From Carnegiea gigantea (Eukaryota > Streptophyta > Magnoliopsida > Caryophyllales > Cactaceae), in NCBI GenBank assembly GCA_029747015.1, contig JAKOGI010001191.1, forward strand, positions 37,501 to 101,500: 64,000 nucleotides of DNA, written 5' to 3'. Position 1 is the stretch's first letter. Every line of letters starts with the position of its first letter. The position numbers and the translations under genes are program-made. Below the pieces are notes generated by a model. The model worked only from the letters and a program-made list of their open reading frames with translations. It had not been told where the DNA came from and did no database searches. This document shows, one piece after another, positions 45,160 to 58,010 of this stretch.

Positions 45160-46625
45160 ACCAAAAAAAAAAACCCTACACCATTGCTCGGGATTTTTCT
45201 CCTAGAGGAACTTCCATCACATAGGTTAAATTGTCCAATTGTTGTCTTCTTCATTTGTTATTCCACTTGAATGTTGGATTTAGTAATCCTAAAACAACAT
45301 CTTTGTATTTAACCCCTTTATGTTTCTCATGCAAAATTGAGTAAGAGTGCCTTGCACATAACCTAGGTTGTGCAAGGGAGGAATTGAGCTGTGCTTTTAA
45401 TAGGCCTTTTTTGTTGATAACAAATTATGATATCCCATATATTTTTGAACCACATGAAAGTTAGAAGCTAGCATCTTTATAAATGAACACCAAGTGGGTA
45501 AAGTTTTCCTATGTGTTATAACCTTTGTCATGGGATACATTTAGTTATTATTATCTCTCCTGGTGACCATTAATATTTGGCTTTTCCAATGCCCTTTGTT
45601 GAAGGAACCATCAATAAAAAAAACATGTTGAGAATTGTCCAATAAGCTATGGTCTAAGGCCAACACATTTATATATGCTTGAAATTAAGCACTGGTCATA
45701 TTCATTTTTCAAGTTGACAAGTTCATTTGTATTACCTGTATTTTGTGTTAAAACCACAATTCTTGATTTAACAAGCCCAATTGAGCTCTATAATTACCCA
45801 CAATTTGGTTCAAGGCTGCCTTATTGACTATAAAGCATAGTTTAAAGGAAACCTCAAAGTTTAGGTCTTACTGGACCATTTCTCTTAACACCTGTTTTTA
45901 CGTTCAATTGAATGTTAATCTTCCCCGAATACCTTTGAGAAAACCAATAATTATTTATTAATGCAACTATAAGCTTCACTTATAATTTGTTTTGATATGA
46001 TTACTCATTTTTACTCTCTGATGACCACATCTTCCATCTGCACCTAGAACCTGACCATGCACTGAATTGGGCATCTTTGGTTATCATTATTTATGACTCT
46101 AATACCATGATCTTTAAGTACTCTATAGTGTCGTTCAAGGCTTCCCTAAGTTGTCTCTTTTAATGAATTTCATTCCTAACTCCATGTGAATGACTTTAGC
46201 TCTTGCATTAGGGTTAGACTTAGGTTATGTAGGAGTCTTACATCGATGGTCATACTTATTCATCTTCAAAAGCACTAGGGTTTCGTGAACTGTCAGAGTC
46301 ATGATAATGTTCAAGAAGCTTACCATCATTATAGGACACCTTATCACTTGAATCTTAGCTTGTAGCATGATCTCTTTTTCCTTATCCTCTCTTTCCTTCC
46401 TCAATTTTGCTCTCTATCCTAGCTTGTAGCATCATTATCGTCATCATGATCATCATCCTCATCATCATGGCCATCATCCTCATCTACCTCATGTCCTATA
46501 TTAGAAACATTTGACATATTAACCTGATTTTTATTATTTAGGTGTTCCATATATAAATCAATAAATGGTTGGTTCATACACAACTTAATCAACTCATGCG
46601 CACTATCATCATTTTGTATAGGCAC
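45160..46625 (-). pseudogene. MULE (MuDR-type) transposase, heavily decayed
   Basis: Minus strand. An acidic N-terminal part lies at 46530-46425 (GHEVDEDDGHDDEDDDHDD), followed by LLEHYHDSDSSRNPSAFEDE near 46290. MELGMKFIKRDNL near 46170 reads on in a shifted frame as EALNDTIEYLKDHGIRVI, the MuDR N-terminal DNA-binding pattern. SYQNKL and YWFSQRYSGKINI follow near 45990-45905. The catalytic-domain start is FFIDGSFNKGHW near 45620, with LGYVQGTLTQFCMRNIKG (about 45375-45320) near the end. Stops and shifts are frequent. No terminal repeats were found. Confidence 0.6.
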
Positions 46626-46799
46626 AAGTGCTTATCTAGAATCCATATTCAGCTTTTTGAAGTACATATTCTCAATGCTATGCTTAACATGACCAAATCC
46701 CTGATATCTTCCTTTATCTCAGGGAAACTCAGCTCATTGAGATCTATAACCACTTTTATAAACTCCTTTCAAGATAAACTGATTGAGGAGCTCTGACAA

Positions 46800-48948
46800 A
46801 TGCACCCCTTCAGAGGATATGCAACGTTACTTCCATTGTCCCTCAACAATTAATGAGGTGAACACAATTTTATGGATCAATCAATCGTGTAACTTCATGG
46901 CATATTAAGTTACTGCCGGTTCAATATCTAGAGTATAGATATTGAAAATAGTTGAGATTTACATATTAGAAATTGAAATTTGACAACTCGGTTTCAAAAT
47001 TTTCAAAATTCTAGTATTCACAATCACAAAAAATAATAATAATGAACTTAAAAAACATACGTTTGACTAATTTGATCACCACTGAACCCAAATTTTTATT
47101 TTTTCAGATACTTAATAAACAATAAAACCAAATAAACTCTAAAAATACCTATTGAACTCAAGTTGCCTAAAAGCTTGTTGGCTGATAGGTTGATAAAATT
47201 AGTGCTCAAACCCTTATTGAAACTTGAAGCTAGATCATTCATTTGGTAAGGTTATTTTGTTTTGTTTTGTTTTTTTTTTTTTTTGTGCGCTGAAACAGTT
47301 GCTAATGAAGGGAGGTTTGTTCAAGCATTTTGCTTTTGATGCCAGGAATGAGTTCTATTTTATGTCTTTTAATTCCCTTTTGGGTTTTTTTCTCTTTCAT
47401 CGTCAAACTGGCAAAAAGAAAAAAAAGGGGTAAAATTTCACTAACTACCACTTGCAATCAATATACATGTTGTTGAGGGGTCATTTAGGCCATGTTTTAA
47501 AAATAAGTGGTAGGTGCAAAATTATGAAAAATAGGTGGCATCGTGGAAAAAAAAGTAAAATAAGTGGAAGATTCTTCCATAATTGAATTTTTTTTTAACT
47601 ACAGTAATTGAAATGGATATGAACCCTTGATCTTCTCCACAGAAATTTGAGCCGTTGATGAAAAATTATACAACCTCCTATGCCAAACTTACTTGTAGTT
47701 ACTATATTTTTACCCCGCTGAATTCTCTCTCCTCGTTAAAAATAATTTTGAAAAATAATGAATAATAAATTCTTCAATCGCCATTGCCCTGTTCTAATTG
47801 TGATTGAAGAAGTCACAACAGGAGAATAGCAAGAAGAAGAAGACATAAAAAACAGAAGGGTGAATTGATTGGACTTTGCTACAAAATTGAAGAGCCCATT
47901 ACTTATACATATTTTCTAATTGAAATTGTTGACATTCACACTAGCTGACGAATTTGAGACCAAAATGAATGGTGGAGATGAGCATCAAGCAAAAGTGAGG
48001 GTGATGAAAACCAAGAAGAAGAGAAAGATCCAAAGATTATCCAACTTCTCAACCTCCCTTCATAATCATATCCATCTTCTCATCCCAGATCTCCTTTTTG
48101 GAAGTCAAGAAATCAATTGTTGTGCCTTGTTTTTGGTGACCCATGTAAACCAACACCTAATTACCCACCACAGCTTCACAAATGGCAAATTGAGCTATAA
48201 GGTTGACTCAAATGGTGGAAATTCGAAGTGAGTTTTATAGGGATTATTATCAGCAATTTTAGAGGAGAGAAAGAATAAAGTTAGAGAATAATGAAAAGGG
48301 TATCTACAGAGGAAATTGTAGATCAAAGAATGAAAACGATGGTCATTGATGCATTTTCTGAGGATTGCATGGGGAATCTTTTAGACCTAAAGTTGTAGTT
48401 AAAATTCATTTTTGCTTTGTTAATCTGGGACGATGAGCATTGTTGAACACGAACAAAGCAAAGAGGAAGGGGGGAGGAACGGGAAGATGAGTGGCTAGAA
48501 GAGCGAGGGGAAGGACTAGAACTGGGCAGGAAATTAGGCGTAGAAAGTGGCAGGCAGTCACTTTAGGAGAGAGAATAATTTGTATAAGTAACCCATTACA
48601 AAGGTTGAAGTTTCTAACAGCAGAGATCTAATTTGGTTAGATTAATGGTTAACAATATTTTATTACTATAATTGAAAAGCTTTTCAATTATGGTAGAATT
48701 TTGCAAAATCAGGAGGCAATATTATCCATTCTATTCATTATATAATTGGAATACAAGGGGAAAAAAGATGAAAGAACCTCTGTAAGTAGAGTAGCCCTTC
48801 ACAAATTACACACTCTTGGGAGCACATGCTCATGAATGATATGTATATATTTTTGTGACTTGTATTTCCCATATACTTATTTTTAATATAAACTTATCAA
48901 TCTGATATTTGGGAGCATGTATTTTGAGGAGCTTAATCTAGGATATGT
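46800..48948. other. Intergenic, nothing recognised
   Basis: AT-rich with short frames. A 103-codon frame at 47920-48231 has no recognisable motif and is probably chance. Confidence 0.5.
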
Positions 48949-51900
48949 AATACTCTTGCCCTTAGTGCTAGATGTTTTAGTGATTTCTTAAAATTTTGAG
49001 ACGAAATGGACAGAGTTCCACTTGAAAATTAATCATGCTCCTAGGCTTCTAGTATTACACTTGTACTTGTGAATGAATACATAAACAAAAGTCTAAGGGC
49101 AACTTAATATAGACTCAATGCTACACGTCAGAGAAAACAACTCTATTATCAGAGAAAACAACTCTATTAACCTTACACTCAGGGTATACAAACTGTAAAC
49201 TTAAATAAAAGAAAGAAATCGAAGATACAAGAAACTAAAAGATGAATATCTTATCTGATGGTTGGCTCACATTGCTATTTAGCAACAATTGGATTATGTG
49301 TAATATATGAACTCAAGCATTAGACTCACATGTGCTCAAAGAGCATAAAATTAATCACAATACACCTTTTGACTCCTACGCTAAGTAAACCTTGTTTAAA
49401 ATTCTTTTATAATCCATTGGCAGAGCATCTAACAAAAGCCCACTTAATGTGCATAGATCGAGGACTTTTACATGTCTTTAGAAAAGATTCAGACCTGGGG
49501 AAAAGGGACAAATAGAATGGGTGAGTGTTCGCGCAAAAAATGTGTTATTTTTACGATACTTTTATGCCTGATTTATGCTTGTTATAATTGTTACTTTTAG
49601 ATTTTTATTTGATTTTATTTTATTTTGTAGGTGTCAACTAATTATGGCAAAAATACGAAAAAATGATGGAAAATACCGAAAATGAAGCATTGGACCAGAT
49701 TAACTCAAACCCGACCAAAAAATCCTTAGCCCGTTGCTGTTATAACCCATCAGAAAAAAAAGGAAATTAAATTAAAAATAAAACCTAACCCAGCTTCCCA
49801 CGTGTGCCTCACGTGCCCACCTAAACCCTTCCTCATTTATCCTTCTCTCTCCTCTCGGGTTACCAGGAACCCTGAAACCCAGACCCTTACTACTCCATCT
49901 CTCTCTTCCTTATCTCTTCTCTCTCTAACTCATCTCTCTCTCAATCGAACCATGCACCACCATCCCCATCATCGTCTACCACCTTCATTCGTGTGCCTGC
50001 CAGCACTGAATTGCACTCCACATAGCCAACATATCATGAAAACCCACCGTCCACGATTGCTCAAATTGAACAGCCAAGATTGAAGGGGCTCGGGTATATA
50101 TCAAGCAAGCAGCGCAATTAGGTATCAATTAGGTAATCTAGGTTTTTAGCCTAGATTTAAGTTTCAACTTTAAGGTAAATTTAAAGGCATTTTGGTTATA
50201 ATTTCAGTAATTAGTGACTTAGGGTTTATTTTCATTTCAGCTATTTCATTTTCAAACCCATGCTTTAGCTTCGAATTCATGTAATTTAGGCTGGATTTTG
50301 TCAATTCTGAGTTGTTTTCGCAAGGCTTGTGTAAAATTTTCATAGTTGGGCTCGATTCTAAGGGTGGTTGATGCACTATTTGGAGGCCCTATTTTTGGTC
50401 CTTTTTGTTTGTTTGTTCAAAACCAGGAGCTCGACCACATCCTGTTCATGGTCACGAATTTGGTTTGATTTCTCTACTTAATTTCTTGCAATTCTTTGAG
50501 CAAAATGTGGCTAAAAATCCCATAATTCCCCTTGGAGTTGATTCTGCTTATCCTCTGTTTAAAGGTTGCTTTATTCAGATTAAGTTAGATTTTTTGATGG
50601 TTGTTTTGATGGTCCCTCGGTGCTCATGAATTAATTAGGTTTAGATGGGGTGTGTTTATTGAGGTGACTTTGTTGAGTTTATTTTGTTGGAAGATGTTAG
50701 TTGATTTTTGTTGATTACGTTCTGAGATTTTATTTGGTTTTCTGGTGCTTAGTTTTTATTTATTCAGGATGAGTTGATTTGGGTTTTTGTTACTTGTTGC
50801 TCCGTTACTCTGATGTTGTGCTTTCGGATCTGGGAGAATAGGTTGAAATGCTGATTGATTGTTTGTGGGAGTTAGATTGAGTTATTTGTGCCCCTGCTTT
50901 ATCCTAACTTCCTCTCCTCGTACCTCTATTAATGTTTATTGGGTTGATTTAAGGTTTGCTTCTATTTTGGGATTCGACAATGAGTTCATTTAAGTTAGGC
51001 CAGCTTAGCGAATGTTGTCATTTGTTAGTTTGTTTTAGTTGACAATTGTAGATATTATGGTCAAGCGATAGATTAATTGGGACTTGAGCTACTCGTTCTA
51101 GTCAGTTTTTGGTTTGATTCTCATTAGTTTAGTCTAATACGCTCACTTAATTTTACCTAGCGATCTTAATCTCATCCTCATCCATGTGGAGATTACCCTC
51201 AAATACTACGACGGCAGTCGTATACTTGTGGCACTTTATTTCTCACTCGAAAATATCCTAACAGTGAGTTCCATATGCTCAGTGGATAATATGCATCTCC
51301 AAAAACCAAAAAAGTTACATACATAACACAATAAGTAATAGTTACACGGTAATCACTAGTAGCATATTAAGCACCCAATGACCAATCAACACTTATTTTC
51401 TTTACTAGTAACACCAAGAATAGGATAAGGTAAGTCATTCAGGCTCTAGTACAACATCCAATTGCTACAGGCCTTACTTAGGTTGACTCAGCTACTTTTC
51501 AACTTGGAAAATACCAATAATGCTTAAAAGCAATTTGAAACTATAACTTAAATCAATTTGACCTAGTATAAAGCTATTTTATATAAAGAAGGTCATACTT
51601 GATTTAACTGAAGTCTTTTTGAAGAGTAGCTGCACTTTTGTTGTCTACACAACACAAAACATAGTTCAAAATAAGCGAACTTTGAGCTCATAACAAGTGA
51701 AATCTCATTTTAGGGCATAGATTCACAAATTAATGCTCTCTTTCAGTTTGTATTACAACTCATAACTTATAGTATTCATAGGGCCTCTCGAAGTCAAAGA
51801 CTCCTACCCTCGTCCAGGTAGTTTCAACTAAGGTTCTCACTTTGTCTGGGTTTACTACTTAGAAGTTAGGGTTCCCACTTTATCCGAGTCTGCTCCCTAG

Positions 51901-52455
51901 ACTGAGTCCTTTATAATTAGAACTATCCTCCTAATCCAAAATATCTCAAATACGACTCATCTTCTAGCACATAAGAATAGATTTATTAAAGGAAGCCTTA
52001 AAACAACATGTATCATTTACAAAGAACACTAGCAGCATTATGCTCGAAAAATACTATAAAATTGCACTTCCCCATAAAGTAAACCTTTAAATCATTTAGG
52101 AATTGTGATAAGCAGAGTTAAGAAATCCTAAATATTTGTTTTGATTCAATTCACTAAGCAATTTGTCGAAGCTTGTTAAATTAAAACAACCCTCCAACTG
52201 GCTCATTCGAAAGCATGCCCGCACTTTAAAAATGTTAAGTGAGAATTCTCTTTTGTTAGATAAGTTAGATAGTAGTAACTTCATCGTAAAAAACATCACA
52301 AAAGGCTTGCAATTACATGGATGTGGAAAGCGATGATCAATATCATAAAAAAATAAGCCTTAAAAATTCAATTCAAAGCTTAGAACGTCACTTAAGCCAG
52401 CTTGGCTTTGGGTCGGGATGATAAAAATGTTTGATTAAGCCTTGAGACCTTCTAA
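48949..52455 (+). repeat. Old direct repeat, copy 1 (possible LTR), split by a solo LTR
   Basis: 48949-49525 and 51264-52455 together match 58011-59765 over about 1.75 kb. It starts TGTAATACTCTTGCC (copy 2: TGTAACACTGGAACC). Shared landmarks include TTTTAGTGATTTCT, CCATATGCTCAGTGG, TAGTAACACCAAGAATA, CATCCAATTGCTACA, CCCACTTTATCCGAGTCT and the CTTGGCTTTGGGT end. The copies are well diverged. They may be LTRs of one old element, but I found no clear CA end. Confidence 0.7.
49526..51263 (+). mobile_element. Solo LTR, 1738 bp
   Basis: Begins TGTTCGCGCAAAAAATG and ends TATCCTAACA, with the perfect 5-bp duplication GTGAG at 49521-49525 and 51264-51268. The second copy of the surrounding repeat (near 58620-58632) lacks this insertion, giving an empty-site comparison. 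No gag, pol or primer sites are present, so it is a single LTR left after recombination. The orientation shown assumes TG to CA on the plus strand and is otherwise unproven. Confidence 0.88.
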
Positions 52456-55096
52456 AGGTCATTTGCATGAGGTTACATATCAACTCTAGTAAACCTTTGT
52501 TGATAAGTTCGGGGTAGCTAATTAAGTTAAATCATCATTAAGGTAGGTTAACAAACCACAACAAGTCTAGGCTTAGGGCATAAGAAAACTATTTAGCCTG
52601 GGATTTTCAAATGAATGGAAAACCTTAATACACACAATCATTTCCTAAGCTGAGACACCAAGGTAGAGCTCGATTGTCACAACTCCGGTCCAATTCCCAT
52701 AAGCTGCCCCTAGTTCAGACAGAGGAAGTAGAGTTGAGCTGAGGCACGCTACTGCTTGGTTCACAACCCCAAATCATGATGGGAGCAGATTGCTAAACTG
52801 ACCAGTATGTTCCCCTCCTGGAACTTCGTATCTCAACAAGAAAACACACTTATCCTACCAGAATTCAAGAGTATGGTTTATGGTCTACATGTCAGATTCA
52901 TGTCTCACTAACTATCCTTATCAACTGGGCTTGGAAGATTCCCGACACCATAATAATAAAACAATAACAAGTGATAATTTACAATTTCAAATTATGCTAA
53001 TCCCTCAATAAGCACCACCCTAATTTGATCCTAGAATATCATCAATCATTCAAGGGCAATTCCCCATTAGCCTGATTCCATCTATCCCTCAACGATTACA
53101 TTCCTACTTTTCTTTTCTTTCAGCACTTACAATAATTCACCATTCTTCCTATAAACCTAACTAGCTAATTCCATCAAGACCTTCATAGCTTAACTTTAAA
53201 AAAATTTCAAAATATCCCAGTAACTAACCCAACAAAGTTTTAGATTCTGCTCATACATTAGCATGCATGAGTTGACATTTAAAGACTTTTCATCTATAAC
53301 AATCAATGGCACAATAGAGCGTGGTCAAGTCAATACAAATAAATTAAATCAATTTCATTTTAAAGCATGAATGAAACAACTCATTTTAGAATCAAGTTAG
53401 TCAACCAGGGACCTTGTGCTTTTATATCATAGTATAGTAGTAGGGACATTGTAAAACATCACATAGCATCATGTTAGCAATAGCGACACTCCAAACAATA
53501 TCTGAAGCCACAATGACATCACATAAAATTAACAACTTAGCCCCTCGAAGACCAAAAGTTACAGGCAACATCAACCAATGTTAAAAGAATATAAGACACA
53601 AGTTACCGAGAATAATGCAGAGTTATCAATTAACAAGAAAAGGGACAACCTAGAAGAAAAATGATATGATAATAATGCAGGTGGATGAGCAATACAGTTC
53701 AGTACATTCCTTGTACATAAGTTATTTAGAGGAGGTAGAGAAGTTCTACATAGGTGGAGGTTGGATTCGCATTAGGTCCCTATGTTAAATGATGCATTTA
53801 TAGCATGACTACTAATTTAACTACCTAGGATAGGCTATTTCGGATGGGGGTCGTGACTAAAGAGGCTTCTAGTTCCTATAGGTTACAGAATACAACATAG
53901 CAAGTAGCATGGGAGTTGGTAGAGTAGTCACTCAGAGATCCTAGGGTAATGCCTCCTATTATTCTTACAATTACAATTAGCAAGTAGAAGATCTCCAATA
54001 AAAATGCATAGTCAAAAATATAACAAGCAGACAAGGTAATCATAATAGCTAAGCTGATGAAAAGTTCTACCCTAGGGTCTCTATATGAAATTGATTAGTT
54101 ATAAATCATGGAACATGCAAGTAAAATGGCACGTTTATAGACATGACTCTAGGCCCTTAGCACCTCACAACCAATCCACAATAGATCGTGCAGTTCAATC
54201 AATCATATTAACAACCATGTTTCACAATTAGATGATCTAGTGATATACTGAAGATTTCAATACGAACATAGGCACACTTAGCACATCATCATATCACATG
54301 AATAACATCGACAATCATATATTCAACTAGATTTAGGTCTCTAAGATCATAAAATAATAGTATGTAGAATGGTAGCATGACAACATGATAAGTAGAACAC
54401 CCCATAACACCAATAGCAGTAAGAATATATATTAAAGCACGACCCTAAGGTTTCCCTATAAAGATTATCACATAATACATGGTACAAGATGATTCAATAA
54501 CGTCCTATGGTGGCACTCAGATCATGCATACTAATGGTTATTTTGGGTAGCTCACCCATCACGTCCAGAGCTAAGAATTCATGTATGATCTTTGATGCAC
54601 TAGCATGCCACCCTTAGTAAACATGAAATATACAAAGGTGAACATATACAAATATAGACTTTTGCTGCCACTAGATCATGTATTAAATATATGCACATAC
54701 AGTCACTCAAACTATAACACGAGATAATAGAAGTCATGCAGTGCAAATAACTACTTGATAACCATATCGTACAATAAACCACAAAAGCTAAATCATTCGT
54801 CCAATTCAACCACATGCCTAACCAACTTAAGCTAGCCAAGCACTACGAAGTCATTTACTTAGTATGTCATTCATAAAACACATCAACAACCATTTTATAA
54901 CAAGTCTGGGTAACTACCTAAGCTCTTATGAGCATTGTATTGTATATAATGCCATATCTACATTCTGCAGTGTAGAGACTCATGGAGTTGTCACACGTTA
55001 AGATATTTGGATGGGTATATGTAAGTGAGAACCTAGTTTGCAACCTATGGTCAAGGGTAAGCCTTGAGAATTTTCTAAAAATGATTAGAAGTTAGT
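52456..55096. other. Non-coding repeat-like DNA
   Basis: No coding recognised. Phrases such as TAGCATGAC, CATGACTCTAGG and CGACCCTAAGG recur with variation between 53800 and 54480, suggesting diverged internal repeats of an old retroelement. Confidence 0.45.
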
Positions 55097-55101
55097 CGCC
55101 A

Positions 55102-56494
55102 TGATGGGAAGAGTTCGAGTTTTAATATTCATAACCCCAAGTGCAAGGTTTATCATCGAATACTCCGAGTGTCGTCCACTGGAAGTTGGGTTTCAAGTAC
55201 CAGGATTAGTTTAAATGTTCAATCTAGGCCAAGCGAAAGTGAAGAAGAGATAAACTAAGCCACACTAACAAACATACAAAAAGAGGCTTGTAATTGTAAT
55301 TAGGCCAATTGATGAACCAAGTAATTGAGGTGAGTCCTAACCTACCCAACCTCTACTAAAAACAAGAGATGGTCGGTTGCACCATTAAAAATCACCCAAA
55401 CCCTCTCTTAAGGTCATAAGCTAGTCTAATTAGTCTAACCACCTATTTTCATGGGGTTAGCCCAATTAGACCACAAAATTAGCAACCCTCATACCTAGCC
55501 AGGATCGGGACTATTTTCATGTTCTAAACTTGGCTATCCCCTCTTTTATACTAGCTAATTGACCTCACCTCTCAGTATAAGTCAATTGCACAGAAATAAA
55601 GATGAAAACTCTCTTAAGCATTTCATCGAACATTTGGCGGGCGTGATGGAAAACTCTACGTTCTAAGCATAGGTCGGATGTGGTTAAGCCTAATGCAAGT
55701 CTAATTATCCATCAAGAGGCTAATCATAATCCAAGCCAACCAAAGTTAACAATTAATCATCAACAAAACACAAAAACCCAGACTAAACCTAAACTAGCAA
55801 ATATGAAAGCAAACATGAGCAAGTGAGGAAAGAGAATGAGACTAATCAAATCTAAACAATCTAAATAAATATGGACTAAGAATGAAAACTAAACATTTAA
55901 ACTAAACAAATCAAATACAAGAATTAAACTCACAAAACCTAAAGAAGAACAAAAACATGAAATAAAGAGAGAGAAGAAGAAATACTTATGCTTGATTCAT
56001 TGAATGATCTTGAAATCACAAGCTTGAATCCAAAATACAATCTAAAATCCTACTCTACTCCTCCTATTGAGGTTTTTATTGGCTAAAACCTAACCTAAAA
56101 CTATCCTAAAAGTCGCCCAAAGACCCCCTTTAAAGAGGAAACAAGATGGTCAAAGCAGCGCGCAGGGGAGCAAGGGGGCGATGGTTGTCACGACCGGGCT
56201 GTCGCGCTCACGATAGGCTATTGCGTTTGTGACAGGTGGCCGTTGTAGCCCCCTACTCAGCCACCTACAGGGTGGCGATGGTGGGGGGTCGCGAACACGC
56301 CTCCTATCATCTCTTGTTTTGTGTTCTTCTAGCTGTTCTTGTTCCATCTTCACTCCTTTTTGCGGGATTTGTTCGATTAATCTTATTACCTAAAAAAATA
56401 AATAAAACAAATAAAAATCCTAAAGATTAAGTTATTTTACGATCTAAAAATAGGTGAAAGGGGCACGTAAAATACAACAAATTAGCACCTAACA
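55102..56494 (-). mobile_element. Solo LTR related to the TR-GAG LTR
   Basis: On the minus strand it begins TGTTAGGTGCTAATTTG and then matches the TR-GAG LTR start (TTTTACGTGCCCCTTTCACC, ACTTAATCTTTAGG). It continues through the CGACCGTCTC-like and CCCAAGTG blocks to TTAAAACTCGAACTC and CATCA. It is flanked by the perfect duplication CGCCA (55097-55101 and 56495-56499). Length (1393 bp) equals the TR-GAG LTR length. The sequence is clearly diverged and lacks the CACGGCCGTG island, having other GC-rich text at 56150-56290. Confidence 0.92.
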
Positions 56495-56499
56495 CGCCA

Positions 56500-58010
56500 A
56501 TAACAACTCTATGTTCTTAGGATGTGGCTCGTGGCTAGTTTTGGTATATGAAACTGTGATAGGACTAGGAGTGTGTGTTTTGGACAATAACACAGAGAGG
56601 TTCCAAAGTTAAAGTTTGCTTGGAAGATAGTTTAACTGACAATAAGTTAGTTTAAAAGGCAAGCCACCAACAAGCTAACAATTGTTTCAGGCAAAGGGTG
56701 TTGACACTAATGGCGTTGTGGATAATCCTTAATGGTCTATAAGACACATCCATCCCATATGTGGTTGTAGAAGCTTTAAGGACTTACAGCACAAAATGGG
56801 GGGTTAAGCCACCTCTAGGGAGTTCTAACTTCTAGACCATGTATCAATACTTAGGAATACACTAGTGAGTTATGGATCATTGATCCTAATAGGAGGCATA
56901 TGTAATGCTACAATTCCAAAGTCCACTAGGTTTTCTCTCTCCTTTCTTTTCTAGGTGTCTTGATGTTTAATCCAACTAGAATGCTGCCAGACCTACAACA
57001 CAAAAGCAGTCCGTATGACAGAAAGCATAGCATGTACTCGACTTAGTAGTAATGTTAGTTGTATGATAGAAAGTAGGAAATGCATCATGTAGGTTGTGAT
57101 GACTGCATAAAGGATAATGGTGACATCATATAGGTTAGCGACCATCATAGTAAGGAATGACAGAGACAAGCCTTATGCAGTGATCAGTAAGACTTCACCA
57201 TTACCACTCAAATTTGCATGCATACATGTGAAAATATCGCTTAATTTTCTTAAACAATTCAAAATTTACAAAGAAAAGGTACCATCTAGTAAGGTTTTCA
57301 AACATAGAAAATAAGCTCTAATCACTTTCCTAGTCGTTCATCATTAATAAATACAGTAATGTGCATGTCTTGGCATGTATAGACACATAAACAACATCCA
57401 ATCACACAAAGGAATGCATATTCATAAATCTAAACCCGTGCATTATCACAATAGATGCAAGTCTTGGAATGTAAGAGTGGAAGTAGTTTCATAATTTGAA
57501 AAGACTTTAACATTCCAAAATCTATGGCTTTTGAAAATAGAGAATAGTTTAACGGTTTCTAGCGTTTTCTTTACTGACTTTTGAGTATGTTTACTCTCTT
57601 TATTGTAGGGCTAGAGGAGTGAATTGTGTATATGGGCAAAAAATGAGTGTGGAGTTCATTGTTTCTGAGCTTTTAAATTTAAAGCCAAAGGTACCTTCAA
57701 CTAAGTCATCAAAAGGTTCACAAAAAAAAAAAAAAAAAACAATTACTAATAGAGCCAACACTTAGCTAATTCATGGGAGCACACATCATTTTTAACTCAC
57801 ATTGTATCACATAGCTTGATTTTGCAATCAAACAGTCTACTCTACTCACCAACAATAAATTAGTCACATTACTTAGCACATCATAAGCACATTTACACCC
57901 AAATGCTTTACCACATGGCATATCATCGCCCATAAAGTACCTAGACGCTTAAATAAAAATGCAAGACTAAGGTTGCAACATATGGTCACAGCACCCTATT
58001 TTAATACCAT
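56500..58010. other. Non-coding, nothing recognised
   Basis: AT-rich sequence between the solo LTR and repeat copy 2. An A run lies at about 57721-57740. No gene seen. Confidence 0.45.

Noticed and set aside
47920..48231. A 103-codon plus-strand frame
   Set aside because: No recognisable motif, neighbouring homologue or codon-use signal. Likely chance in intergenic DNA.
49330..49515. A 61-codon frame that looks conserved with 58440-58625
   Set aside because: Similarity is due to the old direct repeat. The frame is not kept open in copy 2.
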